The notes under the pieces were generated by a model. That model was not told the DNA's origin and did no database searches. It saw only the letters and a list, made by a program, of their open reading frames with translations. A program made the translations under genes and the position numbers. From Gordius sp. MW1 (lineage: Eukaryota > Nematomorpha > Gordioida > Gordea > Gordiidae), in the NCBI GenBank assembly GCA_964036665.1, contig OZ038533.1, forward strand, positions 8,888,413-8,952,412: DNA of 64,000 bases. The letters are read 5' to 3'. Positions within the stretch are counted from its first letter, which is position 1, and each line of letters opens with the position of its first letter. Of the stretch, positions 1 through 11,688 are shown one piece after another.

Positions 1-2485
1 TTTCGGAAGTCAATCGAAGATAATAGGATTCTCAAATTGGCTTACCTTTATATATTTTTTCATGCTCTTTCACATAGAATCGAAAAAAATAAATATTTTT
101 ACCTCAAAATTTTTCACATATTTTTCTTTGAACCGTATTCATCCGATGAAAGTTGTCGTTTTCAGACGTGGTTTCTATGATCCCAAGTAAAAATTTATCA
201 GAATCTAAAAACTAACTTTGAAATCATGATCGCATAGAGCAGTTTTCAAAAATTAAGCACTCACGTTGCGATACAACAAACTAATCGCAACAATAAAACG
301 TTGTCTTTTGTCAAAATGATAGTTCTCGCAGCTTAAAACCTCTTTTCAGAAGTCAATCGAGGATAATAGGATTCTCAAATTGGCTTACTTTTATATATTT
401 TTTCATGCTCTTTCACATAGAATCAAAAAAATAAATATTTTTACCTCAAAATTTTTCACATATTTTTCTTTGAACCGTATTCATCCGATGAAAGTTGTCG
501 TTTTCAGACGTTGTTTCTATGATCCCAAGTAAAAATTTATCAGAATCTAAAAACTATTACTTTGAAATCATGATCGCATAGAGCAGTTTTCAAAAATTAA
601 GCACTCACGTTGCGATACAACAAACTAATCGCAACAATAAAACGTTGTCTTTTGTCAAAATGATAATTCTCGCAGCTTAAAACCTCTTTTCGGAAGTCAA
701 TCGAAGATAATAGGATTCTCAAATTGGCTTACTTTTATAAATTTTTTCATGCTCTTTCAAATAGAATTGAAAAAAATAAATATTTTTACCTCAAAATTTT
801 TCACATATTTTTCTTTGAACCGTATTCATCCGATGAAAGTTGTCGTTTTCAGACGTGGTTTCTATGATCCCAAGTAAAAATTTATCAGAATCTAAAAACT
901 ATTACTTTGAAATCATGATCGCATAGAGCAGTTTTCAAAAATTAAGCACTCACTTTGCGATACAACAAACTAATCGCAACAATAAAACGTTGTCTTTTGT
1001 CAAAATGATAGTTCTCGCAGCTTAAAACCTCTTTTCGGAAATCAATCGACGATAATAGGATTCTCAAATTGGCTTACTTTTTTATATTTTTTCATGCTCT
1101 TTCACATAGAATCGAAAAAAATAAATATTTTTACCTCAAAATATTTCACATATTTTTCTTTGAACCGTATTCATCCGATGAAAGTTGTGGTTTTCAGACG
1201 TGGTTTCTATGATCCCAAGTAAAATTTTATCAGAATCTGAAAACTATTACTTTAAAATCATGATCGCATAGAGCCATTTTCAAAAATTAAGCACTCACGT
1301 TGCGATACAACAAACTAATCGCAACAATAAAACGTTTTGTCAAAATGATAGTTCTCGCAGCTTAAAACCTCTTTTCGGAAGTCAATCGAAGATAATAGGA
1401 TTCTCAAATTGGCTTACTTTTATATATTTTTTCATGCTCTTTCACATAGAATCGAAAAAAATATGAATTTTTACCTCAAAATTTTTCACATATTTTTCTT
1501 TGAACCGTATTCATCCGATGAAAGTTGTCGTTTTCAGACGTGGTTTCTATGATCCCAAGTAAAAATTTATCAGAATCTAAAAACTATTACTTTGAAATCA
1601 TGATCGCATAGAGCAGTTTTCAAAAATTAAGCACTCACGTTGCGATACAACAAACTAATCGCAACAATAAAACGTTTTGTCAAAATGATAGTTCTCGCAG
1701 CTTAAAACCTCTTTTCGGAAGTCAATCGAAGATAATAGGATTCTCAAATTGGCTTACTTTTATATATTTTTTCATGCTCTTTCACATAGAAACGAAAAAA
1801 ATATATATTTTTACCTCAAAATGTTTCACATATTTTTCTTTGAACCGTATTCATCCGATGAAAGTTGTCGTTTTCAGACGTGGTTTCTATGATCCCAAGT
1901 AAAAATTTATCAGAATCTAAAAACTATTACTTTGAAATCATGATCGCATAAAGCAGTTTTCAAAAATTAAGCACTCACGTTGCGATACAACAAACTAATC
2001 GCAAAAATAAAACGTTGTCTTTTGTCATAATGATAGTTCTCGCAGCTTAAAACCTCTTTTCGGAAGTCAATCGAGGATAATAGGATTCTCAAATTGGCTT
2101 ACTTTTATATATTTTTTCATGCTCTTTCACATAGAATCAAAAAAAAATAAATATTTTTACCTCAAAATTTTTCACATATTTTTCTTTGAACCGTATTCAT
2201 CCGATGAAAGTTGTCGTTTTCAGACGTGGTTTCTATGATCCCAGGTAAAAATTTATCAGAATCTAAAAACTATTACTTTGAAATCATGATCGCATTGAGC
2301 AGTTTTCAAAAATTAAGCACTCACGTTGCGATACAACAAACTAATCGCAACAATAAAACGTTGTCTTTTGTCAAAATGATAGTTCTCGCAGCTTAAAACC
2401 TCTTTTCGGAAGTCAATCGAGGATAATAGGATTCTCAAATTGGCTTACTTTTATATATTTTTTCATGCTCTTTCACATAGAATCA

Positions 2486-2528
2486 AAAAAAATAAATATT
2501 TTTACCTCAAAATTTTTCACATATTTTT
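2486..2528 (+). other. Phased A/T-tract cluster, representative copy
   Basis: Four A or T tracts occur in a row at monomer positions 83-89, 96-100, 106-114 and 121-125, with centres about 12 bp apart. Tracts spaced near the helical repeat are known to curve DNA, so this part of each monomer may be bent; that is inference. The left half is also the most variable part of the monomer, with A-run length and interruptions defining many subtypes, while the tract character is kept. Confidence 0.55.
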
Positions 2529-2540
2529 CTTTGAACCGTA

Positions 2541-2553
2541 TTCATCCGATGAA
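2541..2553. other. Conserved 13-bp palindrome, representative copy
   Basis: TTCATC-C-GATGAA is a perfect palindrome with 6-bp arms around one central base, at monomer positions 138-150. It lies in a nearly invariant stretch. E monomers are a consistent exception: CATCTGATGAGAG changes both the centre and the outer pair. Two domain I monomers read CGTCCGATG. It could be a protein site or simply part of a conserved block. Confidence 0.75.
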
Positions 2554-2627
2554 AGTTGTCGTTTTCAGACGTGGTTTCTATGATCCCAAGTAAAAATTTA
2601 TTAGAATCTAAAAACTATTACTTTGAA

Positions 2628-2635
2628 ATCATGAT
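2628..2635. other. Palindrome ATCATGAT, representative copy
   Basis: A perfect 8-bp palindrome at monomer positions 225-232, followed by CGCATAGAGCAG. It contains TCATGA. It is altered in E monomers (ATAATGAT), in some B monomers (ATCATAAT) and in the duplicated pair at 5147-5826 (ATCAGGAT). Confidence 0.6.
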
Positions 2636-2669
2636 CGCATAGAGCAGTTTTCAAAAATTAAGCACTCAC

Positions 2670-2696
2670 GTTGCGATACAACAAACTAATCGCAAC
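2670..2696. other. Conserved inverted repeat (8-bp stem, 11-base loop), representative copy
   Basis: GTTGCGAT and its exact reverse complement ATCGCAAC flank the 11-base loop ACAACAAACTA. The same element sits at monomer positions 267-293 in nearly every copy, in the most G+C-rich and least variable part of an AT-rich unit. Some subtypes alter it. G monomers read GATATAAC in the loop. Several D monomers (for example at 7899 and 18586) have lost 4 bases so that only GTTGC/GCAAC remains. Some monomers read TAATAGCAAC. It could form a hairpin or cruciform or be a dimeric protein site; the function is inference. Confidence 0.85.
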
Positions 2697-3088
2697 AATA
2701 AATCGTTGTCTTTTGTCAAAATGATAGTTCTCGCAGCTTAAAACCTCTTTTCGGATGTCAATCGAGGATAATAGGAATCTCAAATTGGCTTACTTTTATA
2801 TATTTTTTCATGCTCTTTCACATAGAATCAAAAAAAATAAATATTTTTGCCTCAAAATTTTTCACATATTTTTCTTTGAACCGTATTCATCCGATGAAAG
2901 TTGTCGTTTTCAGACGTGGTTTCTATGATCCCAAGTAAAAATTTATTAGAATCTAAAAACTATTACTTTGAAATCATGATCGCATAGAGCAGTTTTCAAA
3001 AATTAAGCACTCACGTTGCGATACAACAAACTAATCGCAACAATAAAACGTTTTGTCAAAATGATAGTTCTCGCAGCTTAAAACCTCT

Positions 3089-4456
3089 TTTCGGAAGTCA
3101 ATCGAAGATAATAGGATTCTCAAATTGGCTTACTTTTATATATTTTTTCATGCTCTTTCACATAGAATCGAAAAAAATATGAATTTTTACCTCAAAATTT
3201 TTCACATATTTTTCTTTGAACCGTATTCATCCGATGAAAGTTGTCGTTTTCAGACGTGGTTTCTATGATCCCAAGTAAAAATTTATCAGAATCTAAAAAC
3301 TATTACTTTGAAATCATGATCGCATAGAGCAGTTTTCAAAAATTAAGCACTCACGTTGCGATACAACAAACTAATCGCAACAATAAAACGTTTTGTCAAA
3401 ATGATAGTTCTCGCAGCTTAAAACCTCTTTTCGGAAGTCAATCGAAGATAATAGGATTCTCAAATTGGCTTACCTTTATATATTTTTTCATGCTCTTTCA
3501 CATAGAATCGAAAAAAAAATAAATATTTTTACCTCAAAATATTTCACATATTTTTCTTTGAACCGTATTCGTCCGATGAAAGTTGACGTTTTCAGACGTG
3601 GTTTCTATGATCCCAAGTAAAAACTTATCAGAATTTAAAAACTATTACTTTGAAATTATGATCGCATAGAGCAGTTTTCAAAAATTGAGCACTCACGTTG
3701 CGATACAACAAACTAATCGCAACAATAAAACGTTGTCTTTTATCAAAATGATAGTTCTCGCAGCTTAAAACCTCTTTTCGGAAGTCAATCGAGGATAATA
3801 GGATTCTCAAATTGGCTTACTTTTATATATTTTTTCATGCTCTTTCACATAGAATCGAAAAAAATATGAATTTTTACCTCAAAATTTTTCACATATTTTT
3901 CTTTGAACCGTATTCATCCGATGAAAGTTGTCGTTTTCAGACGTGGTTTCTATGATCCCAAGTAAAAATTTATCAGAATCTAAAAACTATTACTTTGAAA
4001 TCATGATCGCATAGAGCAGTTTTCAAAAATTAAGCACTCACGTTGCGATACAACAAACTAATCGCAACAATAAAACGTTTTGTCAAAATGATAGTTCTCG
4101 CAGCTTAAAACCTCTTTTCGAAAGTCAATCGAAGATAATAGGATTCTCGAATTGGCTTACCTTTATATATTTTTTCATGCTCTTTCACATAGAATCGAAA
4201 AAAAATAAATATTTTTACCTCAAAATATTTCACATATTTTTCTTTGAACCGTATTCGTCCGATGAAAGTTGTCGTTTTCAGACGTGGTTTCTATGATCCC
4301 AAGTAAAAATTTATCAGAATTTAAAAACTATTACTTTGAAATTATGATCGCATAGAGCAGTTTTCAAAAATTGAGCACTCACGTTGCGATACAACAAACT
4401 AATCGCAACAATAAAACGTTTTGTCAAAATGATAGTTCTCGCAGCTTAAAACCTCT
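3089..4456 (+). repeat. Two copies of a local dimer in domain I
   Basis: Monomers at 3089 and 3776 carry AAATATGAATTTTTACC, and the monomers after them (3429 and 4116) both carry CAAAATATTTC with CGTATTCGTCCGATG. The alternation makes a dimer of about 687 bp present twice. The second members differ at private sites: TTGACG and TTTTATCAAAATG occur only in the first copy. The first copy's second monomer is 347 bp against 341 bp in the other, so the copies are not fresh. Confidence 0.75.
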
Positions 4457-5146
4457 TTTCGGAAGTCAATCGAAGATAATAGGATTCTCAAATTGGCTTA
4501 CTTTTATATATTTTTTCATGCTCTTTCACATAGAATCGAAAAAAATATGAATTTTTACCTCAAAATTTTTCACATATTTTTCTTTGAACCGTATTCATCC
4601 GATGAAAGTTGTCGTTTTCAGACGTGGTTTCTATGATCACAAGTAAAAATTTATCAGAATCTGAAAACTATTACTTTAAAATCATGATCGCATAGAGCAG
4701 TTTTCAAAATTTAAGCACTCACGTTGCGATACAACAAACTAATCGCAACAATAAAACGTTGTCTTTTGTCAAAATAATAGTTCTCGCAGCTTAAAACCTC
4801 TTTTCGGAAGTCAATCGAGGATAATAGGATTCTCAAATTGGCTTACTTTTATATATTTTTTCATGCTCTTTCACATAGAATTGAAAAAAACAAATGTTTT
4901 TACCTCAAAATTTTTCACATATTTTTCTTTGAACCGTATTCATCCGATAAAAGTTGTCGTTTTCAGACGTGGTTTCTATGATCCCAAGTAAAAATTTATC
5001 AGAGTCTAAAAACTATTACTTTGAAATCATGATCGCATAGAGCAGTTTTCAAAAATTAAGCACTCACGTTGCGATACAACAAACTAATCGCAACAATAAA
5101 ACGTTGTCTTTTGTCAAAATGATAGTTCTCGCAGCTTCAAACCTCT

Positions 5147-5826
5147 TTTCGGAAGTCAATCGAAGATAATCGGATTCTCAAATTGGCTTACTTTTATTTT
5201 TCATGCTCTTTCACATAGAATCGAAAAAAATATGAATTTTTACCTCAAAATTTTTCACATATTTTTCTTTGAACCGTATTCATCCGATGAAAGTTGTCGT
5301 TTTCAGACGTGGTTTCTATGATCCCAAGTAAAAATTTATCAGAATCTAAAAACTATTACTTTGAAATCAGGATCGCATAGAGCAGTTTTCAAAAATTAAG
5401 CACTCACGTTGCGATACAACAAACTAATCGCAACAATAAAACGTTGTCTTTTGTCAAAATGATAGTTCTCGCAGCTTAAAACCTCTTTTCGGAAGTCAAT
5501 CGAAGATAATCGGATTCTCAAATTGGCTTACTTTTATTTTTCATGCTCTTTCACATAGAATCGAAAAAAATATGAATTTTTACCTCAAAATTTTTCACAT
5601 ATTTTTCTTTGAACCGTATTCATCCGATGAAAGTTGTCGTTTTCAGACGTGGTTTCTATGATCCCAAGTAAAAATTTATCAGAATCTAAAAACTATTACT
5701 TTGAAATCAGGATCGCATAGAGCAGTTTTCAAAAATTAAGCACTCACGTTGCGATACAACAAACTAATCGCAACAATAAAACGTTGTCTTTTGTCAAAAT
5801 GATAGTTCTCGCAGCTTAAAACCTCT
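5147..5826 (+). repeat. Tandem duplication of a single monomer (2 x 340 bp)
   Basis: The monomers at 5147-5486 and 5487-5826 share three rare changes: GATAATCGGATTC, a 5-bp loss in the T-rich stretch giving CTTTTATTTTTCATGC, and AAATCAGGATCGCAT. The two units look alike throughout. They end domain I. This is a recent one-monomer duplication. Confidence 0.9.
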
Positions 5827-6171
5827 TTTCGGAAGTCAATCGAGGATAATAAGATTCTCAAATCGGCTTACTTTTATATATTTTTTTATGCTCTTTCACA
5901 TAGAATCGAAAAAAATAAAAAATTTTACCTCAAGATATTTCACATATTTTTCTTTGAACCGTATTCATCCGATGAAAGTTGTCGTTTTCAGACGTGGTTT
6001 CTAGGATCCCAAGTAAAAATTTATCAGAATCTAAAAACTATTACTTTGAAATCATGATCGCATAGAGCAGTTTTCAAAAATTAAGCACTCATGTTGCGAT
6101 ACAACAAACTAATCGCAACAATAAATCGTTGTCTTTTGTCAAAATGATAGTTCTCGCAGCTTAAAACCTCT

Positions 6172-8239
6172 TTTCGGAAGTCAATCGAGGATAATAGGAT
6201 TCTCAAATTGGCTTACTTTTATATATTTTTTCATGCTCTTTCACATAGAATCGAAAAATAAAAAATATTTTTACCTCAAAATTTTTCACATATTTTTCTT
6301 TGAACCGTATTCATCTGATGAGAGTTGTCGTTTTCAGACGTGGTTTCTAGGATCCCAAGTAAAAATTTATCAGAATCTAAAAACTATTACTTTGAAATAA
6401 TGATCGCATAGAGCAGTTTTCAAAAATTAAGCACTCATGTTGCGATACAACAAACTAATCGCAACAATAAATCGTTGTCTTTTGTCAAAATGATAGTTCT
6501 CGCAGCTTAAAACCTCTTTTCGGAAGTCAATCGAGGATAAGAGGATTCTCAAATTGGCTTACTTTTATATATTTTTTCATGCTCTTTCACATAGAATCGA
6601 AAAAAATAAATATTTTTACCTCAAAATATTTCACATATTTTTCTTTGAACCGTATTCATCCGATGAAAGTTGTCCTTTTTTTACGTGATTTGTATGATCC
6701 CAAGTAAAAATTTATCAGAATCTAAAAACTATCACTTTGAAATCATGATCGCATAGAGCAGTTTTTAAAAATTAAGCACTCACGTTGCGATATAACAAAC
6801 TAATCGCAACAATAAATCGTTGTCTTTTGTCAAAATGATAGTTCTCGCAGCTTAAAACCTCTTTTTGGAAGTCAATCGAGGATAATAGGATTCTCAAATT
6901 GGCTTACTTTTATATATTTTTTCATGCTCTTTCATATAGAATCGAAAAATAAAAAATATATTTACCTCAAAATTTTTCACATATTTTTCTTTGAACCGTA
7001 TTCATCCGATGAAAGTTGTCGTTTTCAGACGTGGTTTCTAGGATCCCAAGTAAAAATTTATCAGAATCTAAAAACTATTACTTTCAAATCATGATCGCAT
7101 AGAGCAGTTTTCAAAAATTAAGCACTCACGTTGCGATACAACAAACTAATCGCAACAATAAAACGTTGTCTTTTGTCAAAATGATAGTTCTCGCAGCTTA
7201 AAACCTCTTTTCGGAAGTCAATCGAGGATAATAGGATTCTCAAATTGGCTTACTTTTATATATTTTTTCATGCTCTTTCACATAGAATCAAAAAAAATAA
7301 ATATTTTTAACTCAAAATTTTTCACATATTTTTCTTTGAACCGTATTCATCCGATGAAAGTTGTCGTTTTCAGACGTGGTTTCCATGATCCCAAGTAAAA
7401 ATTTATCAGAATCTAAAAACTATTACTTTGAAATCATAATCGCATAGAGCAGTTTTCAAAAATTAAGCACTCACGTTGCGATACAACAAACTAATCGCAA
7501 CAATAAAACGTTGTCTTTTGTCAAAATGATAGTTCTCGCAGCTTAAAACCTCTTTTCGGAAGTCAATCGAGGATAATAGGATTCTCAAATTGGCTTACTT
7601 TTATATATTTTTTCATGCTCTTTCACATAGAATCAAAAAAAATAAATATTTTTAACTCAAAATTTTTCACATATTTTTCTTTGAACCGTATTCATCCGAT
7701 GAAAGTTGTCGTTTTCAGACGTGGTTTCCATAATCCCAAGTAAAAATTTATCAGAATCTAAAAACTATTACTTTGAAATCATGATCGCATAGAGCAGTTT
7801 TCAAAAATTAAGCACTCACGTTGCGATACAACAAACTAATCGCAACAATAAATCGTTGTCTTTTGTCAAAATGATAGTTCTCGCAGCTTAAAACCTCTTT
7901 TCGGAAGTCAATCGAGGATAATAGGATTCTCAAATTGGCTTACTTTTATATATTTTTTCATGCTCTTTCACATAGAATTGAAAATAATAAAAAATTTTAC
8001 CTCAAGATATTTCACATATTTTTCTTTGAACCGTATTCATCCGATGAAAGTTGTCGTTTTCAGAAGTGGTTTCTAGGATCCCAAGTAAAAATTTATCAGA
8101 ATCTAAAAACTATTACTTTGAAATCATGATCGCATAGAGCAGTTTTCAAAAATTAAGCACTCATGTTGCGATACAACAAACAGCAACAATAAATCGTTGT
8201 CTTTTGTCAAAATGATAGTTCTCGCAGCTTAAAACCTCT
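6172..8239 (+). repeat. E-G-F-B-B-D core, copy 1
   Basis: Six monomers of 2068 bp. E has CATCTGATGAGAG and GAAATAATGATC. G has GTTGTCCTTTTTTTACGTG and ACTATCACTTTG. F has AAAAAATATATTTACC and TTTCAAATCATG. Two B monomers have ATTTTTAACTCAAAA and TTTCCATGATCCC. D has TTTTACCTCAAGATATTTC. This copy has its own changes: CTTTTTGGAAG and TTCATATAG in F, CCATAATCCC in the second B, CAGAAGTGG in D. They suggest it is the oldest or longest separated copy. Confidence 0.85.
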
Positions 8240-8584
8240 TTTCGGAAGTCAATCGAGGATAATAGGATTCTCAAATTGGCTTACTTTTATATATTTTTTC
8301 ATGCTCTTTCACATAGAATCAAAAAAAATAAATATTTTTAACTCAAAATTTTTCACATATTTTTCTTTGAACCGTATTCATCCGATGAAAGTTGTCGTTT
8401 TCAGACGTGGTTTCTAGGATCCCAAGTAAAAATTTATCAGAATCTAAAAACTATTACTTTGAAATCATGATCGCATAGAGCAGTTTTCAAAAATTAAGCA
8501 CTCACGTTGCGATACAACAAACTAATCGCAACAATAAAACGTTGTCTTTTGTCAAAATGATAGTTCTCGCAGCTTAAAACCTCT

Positions 8585-9276
8585 TTTCGGAAGTCAATCG
8601 AGGATAATAGGATTCTCAAATTGGCTTACTTTTATATATTTTTTCATGCTCTTTCACATAGAATCGAAAAATAAAAAATATATTTACCTCAAAATTTTTC
8701 ACATATTTTTCTTTGAACCGTATTCATCCGATGAAAGTTGTCGTTTTCAGACGTGGTTTCTAGGATCCCAAGTAAAAATTTATCAGAATCTAAAAACTAT
8801 TACTTTCAAATCATGATCGCATAGAGCAGTTTTCAAAAATTAAGCACTCACGTTGCGATACAACAAACTAATCGCAACAATAAATCGTTGTCTTTTGTCA
8901 AAATGATAGTTCTCGCAGCTTAAAACCTCTTTTCGGAAGTCAATCGAGGATAATAGGATTCTCAAATTGGCTTACTTTTATATATTTTTTCATGCTCTTT
9001 CACATAGAATCGAAAAATAAAAAATATATTTACCTCAAAATTTTTCACATATTTTTCTTTGAACCGTATTCATCCGATGAAAGTTGTCGTTTTCAGACGT
9101 GGTTTCTAGGATCCCAAGTAAAAATTTATCAGAATCTAAAAACTATTACTTTCAAATCATGATCGCATAGAGCAGTTTTCAAAAATTAAGCACTCACGTT
9201 GCGATACAACAAACTAATCGCAACAATAAAACGTTGTCTTTTGTCAAAATGATAGTTCTCGCAGCTTAAAACCTCT
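8585..9276 (+). repeat. Tandem pair of F monomers (2 x 346 bp)
   Basis: Two adjacent F monomers (AAAAAATATATTTACC, TTTCAAATCATG) look alike except that the first ends with AATAAATCGTTG and the second with AATAAAACGTTG. In the core, F occurs only once, so this is an extra copy made by a one-monomer duplication. Confidence 0.8.
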
Positions 9277-10997
9277 TTTCGGATCTCAATCGAGGATAAT
9301 AGGATTCTCAAATTGGCTTACTTTTATATATTTTTTCATGCTCTTTCACATAGAATCAAAAAAAATAAATATTTTTAACTCAAAATTTTTCACATATTTT
9401 TCTTTGAACCGTATTCATCCGATGAAAGTTGTCGTTTTCAGACGTGGTTTCCATGATCCCAAGTAAAAATTTATCAGAATCTAAAAACTATTACTTTGAA
9501 ATCATAATCGCATAGAGCAGTTTTCAAAAATTAAGCACTCACGTTGCGATACAACAAACTAATCGCAACAATAAAACGTTGTCTTTTGTCAAAATGATAG
9601 TTCTCGCAGCTTAAAACCTCTTTTCGGAAGTCAATCGAGGATAATAGGATTCTCAAATTGGCTTACTTTTATATATTTTTTCATGCTCTTTCACATAGAA
9701 TCAAAAAAAATAAATATTTTTAACTCAAAATTTTTCACATATTTTTCTTTGAACCGTATTCATCCGATGAAAGTTGTCGTTTTCAGACGTGGTTTCCATG
9801 ATCCCAAGTAAAAATTTATCAGAATCTAAAAACTATTACTTTGAAATCATGATCGCATAGAGCAGTTTTCAAAAATTAAGCACTCACGTTGCGATACAAC
9901 AAACTAATCGCAACAATAAATCGTTGTCTTTTGTCAAAATGATAGTTCTCGCAGCTTAAAACCTCTTTTCGGAAGTCAATCGAGGATAATAGGATTCTCA
10001 AATTGGCTTACTTTTATATATTTTTTCATGCTCTTTCACATAGAATTGAAAATAATAAAAAATTTTACCTCAAGATATTTCACATATTTTTCTTTGAACC
10101 GTATTCATCCGATGAAAGTTGTCGTTTTCAGACGTGGTTTCTAGGATCCCAAGTAAAAATTTATCAGAATCTAAAAACTATTACTTTGAAATCATGATCG
10201 CATAGAGCAGTTTTCAAAAAGCACTCATGTTGCGATACAACAAACTAATAGCAACAATAAATCGTTGTCTTTTGTCAAAATGATAGTTCTCGCAGCTTAA
10301 AACCTCTTTTCGGAAGTCAATCGAGGATAATAGGATTCTCAAATTGGCTTACTTTTATATATTTTTTCATGCTCTTTCACATAGAATCAAAAAAAATAAA
10401 TATTTTTAACTCAAAATTTTTCACATATTTTTCTTTGAACCGTATTCATCCGATGAAAGTTGTCGTTTTCAGACGTGGTTTCCATGATCCCATGTAAAAA
10501 TTTATCAGAATCTAAAACTATTACTTTGAAATCATGATCGCATAGAGCAGTTTTCAAAAATTAAGCACTCACGTTGCGATACAACAAACTAATCGCAACA
10601 ATAAATCGTTGTCTTTTGTCAAAATGATAGTTCTCGCAGCTTAAAACCTCTTTTCGGAAGTCAATCGAGGATAATAGGATTCTCAAATTGGCTTACTTTT
10701 ATATATTTTTTCATGCTCTTTCACATAGAATCGAAAAATAAAAAATATTTTTACCTCAAAATTTTTCACATATTTTTCTTTGAACCGTATTCATCTGATG
10801 AGAGTTGTCGTTTTCAGACGTGGTTTCTAGGATCCCAAGTAAAAATTTATCAGAATCTAAAAACTATTACTTTGAAATAATGATCGCATAGAGCAGTTTT
10901 CAAAAATTAAGCACTCATGTTGCGATACAACAAACTAATCGCAACAATAAATCGTTGTCTTTTGTCAAAATGATAGTTCTCGCAGCTTAAAACCTCT

Positions 10998-11343
10998 TTT
11001 CGGAAGTCAATCGAGGATAAGAGGATTCTCAAATTGGCTTACTTTTATATATTTTTTCATGCTCTTTCACATAGAATCGAAAAATAAAAAATATATTTAC
11101 CTCAAAATTTTTCACATATTTTTCTTTGAACCGTATTCATCCGATGAAAGTTGTCGTTTTCAGACGTGGTTTCTAGGATCCCAAGTAAAAATTTATCAGA
11201 ATCTAAAAACTATTACTTTCAAATCATGATCGCATAGAGCAGTTTTCAAAAATTAAGCACTCACGTTGCGATACAACAAACTAATCGCAACAATAAAACG
11301 TTGTCTTTTGTCAAAATGATAGTTCTCGCAGCTTAAAACCTCT
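10998..11343 (+). repeat. Chimeric monomer, G head and F tail
   Basis: The head carries GAGGATAAGAGG, otherwise typical of G monomers that follow E. From about position 80 the sequence is F (AAAAAATATATTTACC, CTAGGATCCC, TTTCAAATCATG). It sits directly after an E monomer and before a B, so the normal G and F are fused into one unit. Loss of exactly one monomer by in-register exchange explains it. Confidence 0.8.
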
Positions 11344-11688
11344 TTTCGGAAGTCAATCGAGGATAATAGGATTCTCAAATTGGCTTACTTTTATATATTT
11401 TTTCATGCTCTTTCACATAGAATCAAAAAAAATAAATATTTTTAACTCAAAATTTTTCACATATTTTTCTTTGAACCGTATTCATCCGATGAAAGTTGTC
11501 GTTTTCAGACGTGGTTTCCATGATCCCAAGTAAAAATTTATCAGAATCTAAAAACTATTACTTTGAAATCATAATCGCATAGAGCAGTTTTCAAAAATTA
11601 AGCACTCACGTTGCGATACAACAAACTAATCGCAACAATAAAACGTTGTCTTTTGTCAAAATGATAGTTCTCGCAGCTTAAAACCTCT

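Larger units (their letters stand above)
2404..2748 (+). repeat. Representative 345-bp monomer used as the map
   Basis: This monomer is close to the canonical form and serves as a positional map (position 1 is the first T of TTTCGGA). In order it holds the head (1-18), a T-rich stretch ending TTTTTTCATGCTC (about 52-67), an A/T-tract cluster (83-125), a 13-bp palindrome (138-150), the site that reads CTATGATCCC or CTAGGATCCC (175-184), the palindrome ATCATGAT (225-232), an 8-bp inverted repeat (267-293), and a tail GTTCTCGCAGCTTAAAACC. Across the array most subtype differences fall at positions 78-115, 165-180, 205-225 and 299-305. Positions about 118-165 and 240-298 change little. Confidence 0.9.
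1..5826 (+). repeat. Domain I: weakly ordered monomers (17 units)
   Basis: Seventeen monomers without GGATCC and without the E-G-F-B-B-D order. Two features mark the domain. One is a 5-bp loss turning AACGTTGTCTTTTGTC into AACGTTTTGTC, seen in monomers starting at 1033, 1373, 2749, 3089, 3776 and 4116. The other is the reading AAATATGAATTTTTACC near position 90, in monomers starting at 1373, 3089, 3776, 4457, 5147 and 5487. The first monomer has also lost 2 bases in ACTATTACTTTG. Some two-monomer order is visible at 3089-4456. Higher diversity and short-range order suggest an older part of the array. Confidence 0.8.

Noticed and set aside
2404..2420. CENP-B box-like element at the TTTCGGAAG head
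   Set aside because: The head has TTCGG but the rest of the known CENP-B box pattern (TTCG, then A, then CGGG at fixed spacing) is missing.
2628..2635. Replication origin consensus of yeast type in the A/T-rich part
   Set aside because: Many T-rich stretches can resemble such a consensus in 31% G+C DNA, and none stands out or is conserved with flanking elements.
2670..2696. tRNA or small RNA hairpin gene
   Set aside because: Only a single 8-bp stem is present, with no cloverleaf, no box A or B pattern recognised and no terminator. It is better described as a dyad within the satellite.
2404..2748. Origin of the 345-bp monomer from two units of about 150-190 bp
   Set aside because: CACATAGAATCG/CGCATAGAGCAG and GTTGTCGTTTTCAG/GTTGTCTTTTGTC lie in the same order about 160 and 148 bp apart, but the similarity is too short to support an ancestral dimer by eye. 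A profile self-alignment would decide.
3628..3810. Reverse-strand open frames of 60 codons (also 39821-40003)
   Set aside because: Shadow frames of the same monomer on the other strand. Both overlap monomer junctions and are broken in nearly all sister copies.
7935..8129. Recurrent 63-66 codon open frames rich in F, Y, H and I, repeated through the array
   Set aside because: They recur with the satellite period, follow monomer subtypes, and are broken or extended by single-base and 4-5 bp changes. They are translations of AT-rich repeat, not genes.
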